Positions 8,006 through 14,912 of a stretch of DNA of 19,656 nt are shown in pieces. This DNA comes from JANRKT01 sp033763355. Its GTDB lineage: Bacteria; Bacteroidota; Bacteroidia; Chitinophagales; Chitinophagaceae. The stretch covers positions 1 through 19,656 of the forward strand of contig JANRKT010000240.1 in assembly GCA_033763355.1 (NCBI GenBank). The letters run 5' to 3'. The notes under the pieces were generated by a model. It was not told the DNA's origin and did no database searches. It saw only the letters and a list, made by a program, of their open reading frames with translations. Made by a program: the position numbers and the translations under genes. The number at the start of each line of letters is the position of its first letter. Positions within the stretch are counted from its first letter, which is position 1.

Positions 8006-9121
8006 ATGAACAAACACATTGTAGTTATTGAAGGAGACGGCATAGGACCGGAAGTAACCCGCCAGTCAGTAAAGGTGCTCAATGCGGTTGCAGAGCATTT
8101 CAAACATGAGCTTACTTACTCTTATTGCCTGATGGGGGCTGTTGCTATTGATAAAACCGGCAACCCACTGCCTGATGAAACCATTGAAGCCTGTCTGAAC
8201 AGTGATGCCATTTTGTTTGGCGCCATTGGTCATCCAAAATACGACAATGACCCGTCTGCCAAAGTAAGGCCGGAACAAGGCCTTTTAAAACTGCGCAAAT
8301 CGCTGCAATTGTTTGCCAACATCCGCCCGGTTAACACGTACCCTTCTTTACAACATTTATCGCCGCTTAAAAGCAAAAACACAGAGGATGTTGACTTTGT
8401 TATTTTCCGTGAACTTACCGGCGGTATTTATTTTGGCAAGAAGGAATCAAACCCGGGTTATACGCAGGCGCTTGATGAATGTGTATATACACGTGAAGAA
8501 ATTGAAAGGGTGAGTTTACTTGCATTTCAATATGCACAGGGCCGGAGAAAGAAGCTTACGCTGGTTGACAAAGCCAATGTGCTTGAAACATCAAGGCTAT
8601 GGAGAAGAGTGGTGCAGGAAATGGCGGGGCTGTACCCCGATGTAACGGTTGATTACATGTTTGTTGACAATGCCGCTATGCAGATCATCCTTAACCCGAA
8701 ACAGTTTGATGTTATCCTTACTGAAAATATGTTTGGCGACATCATCAGTGATGAGGCCAGTGTTATCAGTGGTTCACTGGGTTTGCTGCCTTCCGCATCA
8801 GTTGGTAAAGGCGCTGCCCTGTTTGAGCCTATTCACGGTTCCTATCCGCAGGCAGCCGGAAAAGATATTGCCAACCCGTTAGGATCAATTTTATCAGCCG
8901 CCATGCTGCTTGACCATCTTGGTCTGGTTAATGAATCTGCACTTGTCCGTGAGGCGGTTCAATGGACACTGAAGAATGGTTTTGTTACAAAAGATATAGA
9001 CCCTGTGAATTTTTATTTCACAACCACTATCGGCGAACTGGTGAGCGATTACATCGGCAACCGTATGCCAAGCGCTATCAATAAAGCTAATATTGAGTTG
9101 AGAAAATCAACGATCATATAA
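8006..9121 (+). CDS. leuB: 3-isopropylmalate dehydrogenase
   Basis: LeuB oxidises and decarboxylates 3-isopropylmalate to 2-oxoisocaproate using NAD+. The protein has 371 residues. It begins with the conserved IVVIEGDGIGPEV and carries the catalytic VDKANVLETSRLWR segment (K189). The metal-binding NMFGDIISDEAS contains D245 and D249. GSLGLLPSAS and FEPIHGSYPQAAGKDIANP complete the isopropylmalate dehydrogenase signature and argue against tartrate or isocitrate dehydrogenase. It is the last gene of the leu block; the next gene, ilvE, is separated by a 402-base regulatory gap. Confidence 0.97.
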   Translation: MNKHIVVIEGDGIGPEVTRQSVKVLNAVAEHFKHELTYSYCLMGAVAIDKTGNPLPDETIEACLNSDAILFGAIGHPKYDNDPSAKVRPEQGLLKLRKSLQLFANIRPVNTYPSLQHLSPLKSKNTEDVDFVIFRELTGGIYFGKKESNPGYTQALDECVYTREEIERVSLLAFQYAQGRRKKLTLVDKANVLETSRLWRRVVQEMAGLYPDVTVDYMFVDNAAMQIILNPKQFDVILTENMFGDIISDEASVISGSLGLLPSASVGKGAALFEPIHGSYPQAAGKDIANPLGSILSAAMLLDHLGLVNESALVREAVQWTLKNGFVTKDIDPVNFYFTTTIGELVSDYIGNRMPSAINKANIELRKSTII

Positions 9122-9254
9122 GTAAGTCCGAAAGAAAAAGATATTTCGGCAATATTTTATTTCTGTTGTTTGCGGTTAAATAAACTTTCGGGCTTTATAA
9201 AAATAAGTTCTTTAATTCAACTGGCGGGTGTATATTCGCATAACAAAAACCTTC
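9122..9254 (+). promoter_or_regulatory. Region between leuB and the ilv leader: weak hairpin and possible promoter
   Basis: Just after leuB, CCGAAA (9128-9133) and TTTCGG (9144-9149) form a 6-bp stem followed by AT-rich sequence, possibly a weak leuB terminator. Further on, TATATTCG at 9231-9238 matches the Bacteroidota -7 box TAnnTTTG with one mismatch. A start just after it would place the ATG of the leader peptide about 10-15 bases into the transcript. No clear -33 TTTG is visible at the expected distance. It remains possible that the ilv genes are reached only by read-through from leuB. Confidence 0.35.
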
Positions 9255-9356
9255 ATGCAGAAGAGCAGCATATATAATATCATCTCCTTGTTTACCGCAT
9301 TAATTATTGTGGTGGTGATTATTATTCCTGCAATGCACGGAGGTGGTAATGTTTAA
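9255..9356 (+). CDS. Branched-chain amino acid leader peptide (33 residues), upstream of ilvEDBNCA
   Basis: This 33-codon ORF starts at the ATG at 9255 and stops at 9354-9356. Codons 16-24 read Leu-Ile-Ile-Val-Val-Val-Ile-Ile-Ile without interruption and are followed by Pro; 14 of the 33 residues are Ile, Val or Leu. An intrinsic terminator follows 23 bases after the stop. The segment VVVIIIP and a preceding ISL are also present in the E. coli ilvGMEDA leader peptide IlvL as I remember it. I infer that its translation senses charged Ile, Val and Leu tRNAs and controls read-through into ilvE and beyond. An alternative is a small membrane peptide, since the middle is hydrophobic. The codons 29-31 (Gly-Gly-Gly) encode the RNA segment that can pair with the terminator, which favours a leader role. 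Confidence 0.8.
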   Translation: MQKSSIYNIISLFTALIIVVVIIIPAMHGGGNV

Positions 9357-9408
9357 ATAAACTAAAAAGATATACAACAGCCCGCCTCCCTAAAAGGCGG
9401 GTTTTTTT
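9278..9408 (+). promoter_or_regulatory. Candidate ribosome-mediated transcription attenuator of the ilv operon
   Basis: Three alternative pairings can be drawn by hand. Segment 1 (9278-9287, TATCATCTCC) pairs with segment 2 (9339-9348, GGAGGTGGTA) over 10 bp, including two G-U wobbles. Segment 2 (9339-9346) pairs with segment 3 (9382-9389, CCGCCTCC) over 8 bp, including one G-U. Segment 3 is also the 5' arm of the terminator (9379-9387 with 9395-9403). The nine-codon Leu/Ile/Val run (9300-9326) lies in the loop between segments 1 and 2. A ribosome stalled there would leave segment 2 free to trap segment 3 and prevent termination. A ribosome reaching the stop codon would cover segment 2 and let the terminator form. 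The pairings are seen directly; the mechanism is inferred from the trp/ilv paradigm. Confidence 0.75.
9379..9408 (+). terminator. Intrinsic terminator of the ilv leader
   Basis: CCCGCCT (9381-9387) pairs with AGGCGGG (9395-9401) around a 7-base loop. The stem is extended by G9380-T9402 and A9379-T9403, and seven T residues (9402-9408) follow. It lies 23 bases after the leader peptide stop and 116 bases before ilvE. It cannot be the ordinary leuB terminator alone, because the leader ORF is between them. Confidence 0.88.
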
Positions 9409-9415
9409 GTGCCTG

Positions 9416-9448
9416 ATGTGTCTGACGCCTGAAGGGCGTCTGACACAT
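9416..9448. repeat. Imperfect palindrome between the ilv leader terminator and ilvE
   Basis: 9416-9429 and 9435-9448 form a 14-bp inverted repeat with a single T-T mismatch and a 5-base loop (TGAAG). The arms read ATGTGTCTGACGCC and GGCGTCTGACACAT. There is no U-tract. It resembles the short interspersed palindromes (REP-like) that often sit between genes. It could equally be a structured part of the ilvE leader. A copy count in the genome would distinguish the two. Confidence 0.6.
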
Positions 9449-9523
9449 ATAAAAACGACAAAACTTATCATATATCACCGGCAACGGTTGCAACCCTGCT
9501 GGTAAATGAATTAAAAGTTAATT

Positions 9524-10450
9524 ATGGCTACTTACTATCATGACCATACCGTTTTGTATCTAAATGGAGAATTTGTAAAAGCCTCCGAAGCAAAGATGGA
9601 CTTCTACAGCCAGTCTTTGCATTACGGTTACAGTGTATTTGAAGGCATACGCAGTTATAAAACTGTAACCGGGGAAACAAAAATTTTCAAAGCTGCTGAA
9701 CACTTTGAAAGGTTACGCAATTCTGCTGATGCCATGAATATGCCCTGGCACTGGACAAGTGAAGAATTGATTGATGCCACTTATGAACTTTTAAAAAGAA
9801 ACCATTTACAGGATGCATACATCCGCCCGGTTGTATATGCTCCTGCCAACATGAGCTTTGTTCAAAACAAAGAATCTTTCATTGTAATTGAAGTTTGGGA
9901 AATGCAGCCTTTTCTCGGAGATAAGTTATTAAGGGTAATGACATCTTCCTTTCAGCGGCCCAATCCCAAAGCCTTTAAAATACATGCCAAAGCAGCCGGC
10001 CATTATGTAAACTCATTACTGGCCAGCCAGGAAGCCAAATCAAATGGTTTTGATGAAGCGTTGCTGCTGGATATAAATGGTTATGTGGCTGAAGCACCCG
10101 GCGCCAACTTGTTTTATGAAAAGAACGGCAAACTGGTAACCCCTGCATTGGGGAATATTTTACCCGGCATTACCCGTGCAACGGTAATTGAGCTATGTAA
10201 TGAATTGGGTATTGACGTGGAAGAAAAATTCTTTACCCCGGATGAACTGAAGTCTGCTGATGCCGCTTTTTATTGTGGTACTGCAGCGGAAGTAATAGGT
10301 TTTGAAAGTCTTGATGATATAAAGTTCCCCAAAAAATGGAACGAAACCATCAGCAGGCAAATACAACTGGCATATAAGAACAGAGTAATTGAAAAAGCCT
10401 TTGAAACGCAAAGGCAGGATGGCAAAAAGAAATACGGGGCCTTAGTATAA
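9524..10450 (+). CDS. ilvE: Branched-chain amino acid aminotransferase
   Basis: IlvE transfers the amino group from glutamate to the 2-oxo acids to make isoleucine, valine and leucine, the last step of all three pathways. It is a class IV PLP-dependent aminotransferase of 308 residues. Visible motifs are the N-terminal SLHYGYSVFEGIRSY, the catalytic lysine K156 in HAKAAGHYVNSLLASQEA, and the family signature ending EAPGANLFYE. D-amino acid transaminase and aminodeoxychorismate lyase belong to the same fold class, but the FEGIRSY segment and the ilv/leu context support IlvE. It is the first gene after the attenuator and lies 109 bases before ilvD. Confidence 0.95.
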   Translation: MATYYHDHTVLYLNGEFVKASEAKMDFYSQSLHYGYSVFEGIRSYKTVTGETKIFKAAEHFERLRNSADAMNMPWHWTSEELIDATYELLKRNHLQDAYIRPVVYAPANMSFVQNKESFIVIEVWEMQPFLGDKLLRVMTSSFQRPNPKAFKIHAKAAGHYVNSLLASQEAKSNGFDEALLLDINGYVAEAPGANLFYEKNGKLVTPALGNILPGITRATVIELCNELGIDVEEKFFTPDELKSADAAFYCGTAAEVIGFESLDDIKFPKKWNETISRQIQLAYKNRVIEKAFETQRQDGKKKYGALV

Positions 10451-10475
10451 CACAGCATTTACGTGGTTCAAACAA

Positions 10476-10523
10476 ATGAATAAAGCTATTGCATTACTCA
10501 GATATTATAGTAACAGAAGTTAA
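10476..10523 (+). CDS. Possible 15-residue peptide between ilvE and ilvD
   Basis: An ATG at 10476 opens a 15-codon frame encoding MNKAIALLRYYSNRS and ends at the TAA at 10521-10523, 36 bases before ilvD. It contains Ile-Ala-Leu-Leu and an Arg-Tyr-Tyr run. No terminator hairpin follows, so an attenuation role is not supported by the sequence. It could be a translational coupling peptide or chance; very short frames of this kind occur randomly. Confidence 0.2.
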   Translation: MNKAIALLRYYSNRS

Positions 10524-10559
10524 ACTGAATCGTAAAAAGCCGGGTAAATAAAGAAAACA

Positions 10560-12329
10560 ATGAGCAAAGAGCTTAATAAATACAGTAAAGTATTAACACA
10601 GGATGAAACACAGCCTGCCGCACAGGCCATGTTGTACGGCATTGGCCTGACCGAAGAAGATTTAAAAAAAGCGCAGGTAGGCATTTGCAGCATGGGTTAT
10701 GATGGCAATACCTGCAACATGCACCTGAATGACCTTGCAAAAATTGTAAAGCAGGGCGTATGGGATAACAACCTGGTTGGATTAATATTTAATACAATCG
10801 GAATAAGCGACGGTATAAGCAATGGTACCGATGGCATGCGCTATTCTTTGGTGAGCCGCGATTTGATTGCAGACAGCATTGAAAGTGTATGTGGCGGTTT
10901 TTATTATGATGGCCTGATTGCATTGCCCGGTTGCGATAAAAATATGCCGGGTTCCATTATGGCAATGGGCCGTTTGAACCGACCGTCCATTATGGTATAT
11001 GGCGGAACCATTGCAGCAGGGCATTACAAAGATGAAGAACTAAATATCATTTCAGCATTTGAGGCATTGGGAAAAAAACTGGCAGGCACCATTGCACCCG
11101 AAGATTTTAAAGAAGTAGTAAAACACAGTTGCCCCGGGGCCGGCGCCTGCGGCGGCATGTACACTGCCAATACCATGGCAAGCGCCATTGAAGCGCTGGG
11201 CATGAGTTTGCCTTATTCATCTTCCAATCCTGCCTTGAGCGAAGAAAAGAAAACAGAATGTCTTGATGCCGGAAGGGCTATAAAAGTGCTGCTGGAAAAA
11301 GATCTCAGGCCAAAAGATATCATGACAAAGAAAGCATTTGAAAATGCCATTACAACCATCATGATTTTTGGCGGCAGCACCAATGCGGTTTTGCATTTGA
11401 TTGCTATGGCAAAAAGTGTGGATGTAAAAATTACACAGGATGACTTTCAGCGCATCAGTGATAAAACACCTGTGCTTGCTGATTTTAAGCCAAGCGGAAA
11501 ATATTTAATGCAGGAACTGCACAATCATGGCGGTGTGCCTGCAGTAATGAAATATTTATTGAATAAAGGTTTATTGCATGGCGATTGTTTAACTGTAACG
11601 GGCAAAACCATTGCAGAAAACTTAAAGGATATTGCACCCGTCAATTTTGAAACACAAAAAATAATTTATCCTTTAGAGCGGCCATTAAAAGCAACGGGGC
11701 ATTTGCAGATATTGTATGGCAACCTTGCAGAAAAAGGCAGTGTTGCAAAAATTTCAGGTAAAGAAGGCGAACGCTTTGAAGGCCCGGCAAGGGTGTTTGA
11801 CGGCGAGAAAGACCTGGTAGCCGGTATTGCAAACGGAAGGGTAAAGAAAGGCGATGTAGTAGTGATAAGATATGAAGGCCCAAAAGGCGCACCGGGTATG
11901 CCTGAAATGCTGAAACCCACAAGCGCCATTATGGGTGCAGGCCTGGGTAAAGATGTGGCTTTAATTACAGACGGAAGGTTTAGCGGCGGGTCACACGGGT
12001 TTGTAGTGGGGCACATTACACCCGAAGCATTTGAAGGCGGATTGATTGCATTGGTACAAGACGATGATGTGATTGAATTAGATGCTGTAACAAGAAAGAT
12101 GACATTGAAAGTGAGTGATACCGTGATTGCAGAAAGAAGAAAGAAATGGAAACAACCTGCATTAAAAGAAAAGAGAGGTGTTTTATACAAATATGCAATG
12201 TGTGTAAAAGATGCAAGCGAAGGATGTGTGACGGATGAAGCCCCTACCCCCACCAAAGGAGGGGAGCAGGGAAGTACAGGCTATTTAACTGAAAGGCTTG
12301 ATAAAACAATTGCGGGCAACGGGTTTTAA
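10560..12329 (+). CDS. ilvD: Dihydroxy-acid dehydratase with C-terminal extension
   Basis: IlvD dehydrates dihydroxyisovalerate and dihydroxymethylvalerate to the 2-oxo acids, using an iron-sulfur cluster. The three cluster cysteines are C52 (GNTCNMHL), C125 (PGCDKNMPG) and C197 (GAGACGGMYTANTM). The C-terminal half carries the conserved LITDGRFSGGSHGFVVGH. At 589 residues it is about 30 longer than the 555-565 residues usual for the family. The extra residues follow the normal end (ASEGCVTD) and include a Pro/Gly-rich insert at 561-571 encoded by a C-rich/G-rich palindromic repeat (12240-12271). The tail is then GSTGYLTERLDKTIAGNGF. The frame is intact. It is separated from ilvE by 109 bases and from ilvB by 45 bases. 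Confidence 0.96.
   Translation: MSKELNKYSKVLTQDETQPAAQAMLYGIGLTEEDLKKAQVGICSMGYDGNTCNMHLNDLAKIVKQGVWDNNLVGLIFNTIGISDGISNGTDGMRYSLVSRDLIADSIESVCGGFYYDGLIALPGCDKNMPGSIMAMGRLNRPSIMVYGGTIAAGHYKDEELNIISAFEALGKKLAGTIAPEDFKEVVKHSCPGAGACGGMYTANTMASAIEALGMSLPYSSSNPALSEEKKTECLDAGRAIKVLLEKDLRPKDIMTKKAFENAITTIMIFGGSTNAVLHLIAMAKSVDVKITQDDFQRISDKTPVLADFKPSGKYLMQELHNHGGVPAVMKYLLNKGLLHGDCLTVTGKTIAENLKDIAPVNFETQKIIYPLERPLKATGHLQILYGNLAEKGSVAKISGKEGERFEGPARVFDGEKDLVAGIANGRVKKGDVVVIRYEGPKGAPGMPEMLKPTSAIMGAGLGKDVALITDGRFSGGSHGFVVGHITPEAFEGGLIALVQDDDVIELDAVTRKMTLKVSDTVIAERRKKWKQPALKEKRGVLYKYAMCVKDASEGCVTDEAPTPTKGGEQGSTGYLTERLDKTIAGNGF
12240..12271. repeat. C-rich/G-rich palindromic element inside the 3' end of ilvD
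   Basis: The plus strand reads CCCCTACCCCC, then a short A-rich centre, then GGAGGGGAGCAGGG, so the two arms are C-rich and G-rich and partly complementary. It falls in frame in ilvD and encodes residues 561-571. A similar element in the opposite orientation lies upstream of ilvC (14872-14900). Such elements are familiar as dispersed intergenic repeats in many Bacteroidota genomes. Membership in one family is inferred by eye. Confidence 0.5.
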
Positions 12330-12374
12330 TTAATATCCGGAAAAAAAGAAACGAATAATGCTAAAAATATTTTT

Positions 12375-14168
12375 ATGAGCAGTGTAACAACATTACCACA
12401 AAAGAAAACGGAAACAAGTGAGCAAGCTAAGCAACCAGTTTCCCAATCTTCTACTGCGGAGGCAGCGAAGGTTATAAGTGGCAGCGAAGCAGTTTTAGAT
12501 GCACTTTTGCAGGAAGGTGTGATTACCATATTTGGTTATCCCGGTGGCGCCATCATGCCCATCTACGACGCACTGTATGATTACAATGACCGCCTGCAGC
12601 ATATATTGGTACGTCATGAACAGGGTGCGATACATGCTGCGCAGGGTTTTGCAAGAACAAGCGGTAAGACCGGTGTTGTGTTTGCTACCAGCGGTCCGGG
12701 TGCTACCAATCTTGTTACAGGGCTTGCAGATGCTATGATTGATTCCACACCCGTAGTATGTGTTACTGGCCAGGTGTTTGCACACCTGCTCGGCACAGAT
12801 GCTTTCCAGGAAACCGATGTAATAAACATTACCACACCTGTTACCAAATGGAATTACCAGGTAACTGATGCAACGGAAATACCTGCGGTAATGGCAAAAG
12901 CATTTTACATAGCAGGCAGCGGCCGGCCCGGCCCTGTGCTGATTGATATAACCAAGAATGCGCAGTTGCAGAAATTTGACTATAGCGGTTATAAAAAATG
13001 TGATCACATCCGCAGCTACCGTCCCAATCCGATTGTAAGAAAAGAATATGTTGAACAGGCCGCAAAACTCATTAATGAAGCAGAAAGGCCATTTGTAATT
13101 TTTGGCCAGGGTGTTATACTTGGTAAGGCAGAAAAAGAATTCAAAAAATTTATTGAAAAAGCCGGTGTCCCCGCTGCATGGACGATCATGGGCATGAGCG
13201 CCATACCAACAGATCATCCCCTTGCTGCGGGTATGCTCGGCATGCATGGTAATTACGGGCCTAACGTACTGACAAATGAATGTGATGTATTGATTGCAGT
13301 AGGAATGCGCTTTGACGACAGGGTAACAGGCCGGCTGGATAAATATGCAAAACAGGCAAAGGTCATCCATCTTGATATTGACCCGGCAGAGATTGATAAA
13401 AATGTAAAAGCCACCGTTCCGGTTTGGGGAGATTGCAAAGAAACACTGCCCATGCTTACTGAACTTGTGGAACAAAAAGTTTATCCGCAGTGGCTGCAAA
13501 AATTCAAAGATCACCAGTTAAAGGAAGAAGAAATCTGCATTATACCTGAATTGAACCCAAAAGACGGCGAGATTACTATGGGTGAAGTAATCAAATTACT
13601 CAATGAGCTTACCAAAGGCGGGGCTATTATTGTTACCGATGTAGGCCAGCACCAGATGGTTGCCTGCCGCTATGCAAAAATGAACCAGAGCCAGAGCAAT
13701 ATTACATCAGGCGGTTTGGGCACCATGGGTTTTGCCTTACCGGCAGCCATAGGCGCAAAATTCGGCGCACCGCAAAGAACGGTTGTTGCAATAATAGGAG
13801 ATGGCGGTTTCCAGATGACATTACAGGAACTGGGAACCATTATGCAGTTTAAGCCCGATGTAAAAATCCTGATCCTCAACAACAATTTTCTTGGAATGGT
13901 TCGCCAGTGGCAGGAACTGTTTCACCAGCGGCGCTATTCATTTGTTGACATCCAAAGTCCGGACTTTGTAACCGTTGCAAAAGGGTATTCCATACCGGGC
14001 AAAAGTGTAAGCAAAAGAGAAGACCTGAAAGCCGCTTTAAAAGAAATGCTGGATTACAAGGGAAGTTACCTGCTTGAAGTAATGACGGGCAAAGAAAACA
14101 ATGTGTTCCCGATGGTGCCGCAGGGAAAAGGTGTTGCAGAAATTATTTTAAGAAAAGAAGATGCATAA
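12375..14168 (+). CDS. ilvB: Acetohydroxyacid synthase large (catalytic) subunit
   Basis: This ThDP- and FAD-dependent enzyme joins pyruvate to pyruvate or 2-oxobutanoate, the first shared step of valine/leucine and isoleucine synthesis. The protein has 597 residues. FGYPGGAIMPIYDALY is at 53-68 and the ThDP-activating glutamate is E82 (RHEQGAIHAAQGFA). A central FAD domain follows. The ThDP-Mg motif GDGGF...NNN is at about 475-504, followed by GMVRQWQELF, which is typical of acetohydroxyacid synthase rather than pyruvate oxidase. The first ~33 residues are a low-complexity Gln/Ser/Thr-rich tail before the conserved domain. A start closer to the domain is conceivable, but ATG 12375 is the first in frame. 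The regulatory subunit gene follows after 32 bases. Confidence 0.96.
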   Translation: MSSVTTLPQKKTETSEQAKQPVSQSSTAEAAKVISGSEAVLDALLQEGVITIFGYPGGAIMPIYDALYDYNDRLQHILVRHEQGAIHAAQGFARTSGKTGVVFATSGPGATNLVTGLADAMIDSTPVVCVTGQVFAHLLGTDAFQETDVINITTPVTKWNYQVTDATEIPAVMAKAFYIAGSGRPGPVLIDITKNAQLQKFDYSGYKKCDHIRSYRPNPIVRKEYVEQAAKLINEAERPFVIFGQGVILGKAEKEFKKFIEKAGVPAAWTIMGMSAIPTDHPLAAGMLGMHGNYGPNVLTNECDVLIAVGMRFDDRVTGRLDKYAKQAKVIHLDIDPAEIDKNVKATVPVWGDCKETLPMLTELVEQKVYPQWLQKFKDHQLKEEEICIIPELNPKDGEITMGEVIKLLNELTKGGAIIVTDVGQHQMVACRYAKMNQSQSNITSGGLGTMGFALPAAIGAKFGAPQRTVVAIIGDGGFQMTLQELGTIMQFKPDVKILILNNNFLGMVRQWQELFHQRRYSFVDIQSPDFVTVAKGYSIPGKSVSKREDLKAALKEMLDYKGSYLLEVMTGKENNVFPMVPQGKGVAEIILRKEDA

Positions 14169-14200
14169 CGCTGTTAAAGCGATTGTATAAAATAAAAAAG

Positions 14201-14797
14201 ATGAGTATGAACAAGAGCGAGTACACCATAACAGTTTATACAGAAAACCAGGTGGGTTTGCTGAACCGGATTGCCATTATTTTTTCCAAGAGAAAAATAA
14301 ATATTGAAAGCCTCAATACTTCGCCCAGTGAAGTGGACAGTGTGCACCGCTTTACCATTGTTATTAATGAAACAGAGGATGTGGTACGAAAGCTCTGCAG
14401 GCAGATTGAAAAGCAGGTGGAGGTTTTAAAAGCTTATTACAACACCGCTGATGAAATCATCTGGCAGGAACTGGCCATGTATAAGGTGCCTACAGATATC
14501 ATTGCTGAACACGTAAAAGTAGAACGCCTGTTAAGTAAATATGGCGCCAAGGCTGTAGTAATCCGCAAAGATTATACAGTATTTGAAGTGGCCGGGCACA
14601 GAGAAGAAACAGATAAACTCATTGAAGTGCTGGAACCATACGGGCTGATTGAATTTGTAAGAAGCGCCAGGGTGGCGATTATTAAAAACAGCGATGGCTT
14701 TCATAAGAAGCTGAAGGAATTTGAACAAACAGAACCTGGTGAAGGCGTGATGGAGAATGAATACCTGGACAAAAAGGAAGAGGTATTCAGTATGTAA
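14201..14797 (+). CDS. ilvN: Acetohydroxyacid synthase small (regulatory) subunit
   Basis: The small subunit binds valine through its ACT domain and stimulates and feedback-regulates IlvB. From the ATG at 14201 it has 198 residues. The ACT domain starts at YTITVYTENQVGLLNRIA and reaches about residue 80. A second domain (VERLLSKYGAKAVVIRKDYTVFEVAG) resembles the C-terminal domain of longer IlvN/IlvH subunits. A TTG at 14183 would add six residues (MYKIKK) and an ATG at 14207 would remove two; 14201 is a compromise choice. The gene name ilvH would be equally correct. It lies 32 bases after ilvB and 115 bases before ilvC. Confidence 0.94.
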   Translation: MSMNKSEYTITVYTENQVGLLNRIAIIFSKRKINIESLNTSPSEVDSVHRFTIVINETEDVVRKLCRQIEKQVEVLKAYYNTADEIIWQELAMYKVPTDIIAEHVKVERLLSKYGAKAVVIRKDYTVFEVAGHREETDKLIEVLEPYGLIEFVRSARVAIIKNSDGFHKKLKEFEQTEPGEGVMENEYLDKKEEVFSM

Positions 14798-14871
14798 TCC
14801 CTGACCACCTGTTTACTAACCTTATTTAACAACATGAAGATTATTTTTAAACCAAACAATCATTATTAACT

Positions 14872-14900
14872 TCTCCTCTCCCCGTCAGGGGATGGGGGTT
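14872..14900. repeat. C-rich/G-rich palindromic element upstream of ilvC
   Basis: CTCCTCTCCCC, a GTCA centre and GGGGATGGGGG form a GC-rich inverted repeat ending 12 bases before the ilvC ATG. CCCC and GGGG close a 4-base loop exactly. In reverse complement it resembles the element inside ilvD at 12240-12271. Being so near the start codon, it might also influence ilvC translation. Confidence 0.5.
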
Positions 14901-14912
14901 TAACTTGTTTTT

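Noticed and set aside
9481..9500. Perfect palindrome GGTTGCAACC (9486-9495) before ilvE as an operator.
   Set aside because: A 10-base palindrome alone is weak evidence, and no second copy was seen near other promoters in the window.
11666..12256. A 196-residue open frame on the minus strand opposite ilvD.
   Set aside because: Ser/Pro/Leu-rich translation typical of antisense to a Gly/Ala-rich gene; no motifs, and ilvD is certain on the other strand.
12495..13514. A 339-residue open frame on the minus strand opposite ilvB.
   Set aside because: It is a shadow of ilvB in the opposite strand, with Cys/Tyr/Ile-rich low-complexity composition and no recognisable domain.
14834..14869. An 11-codon ORF (MKIIFKPNNHY) between ilvN and ilvC as a second leader peptide.
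   Set aside because: Few branched-chain codons, no terminator or alternative pairing downstream; random in AT-rich sequence.
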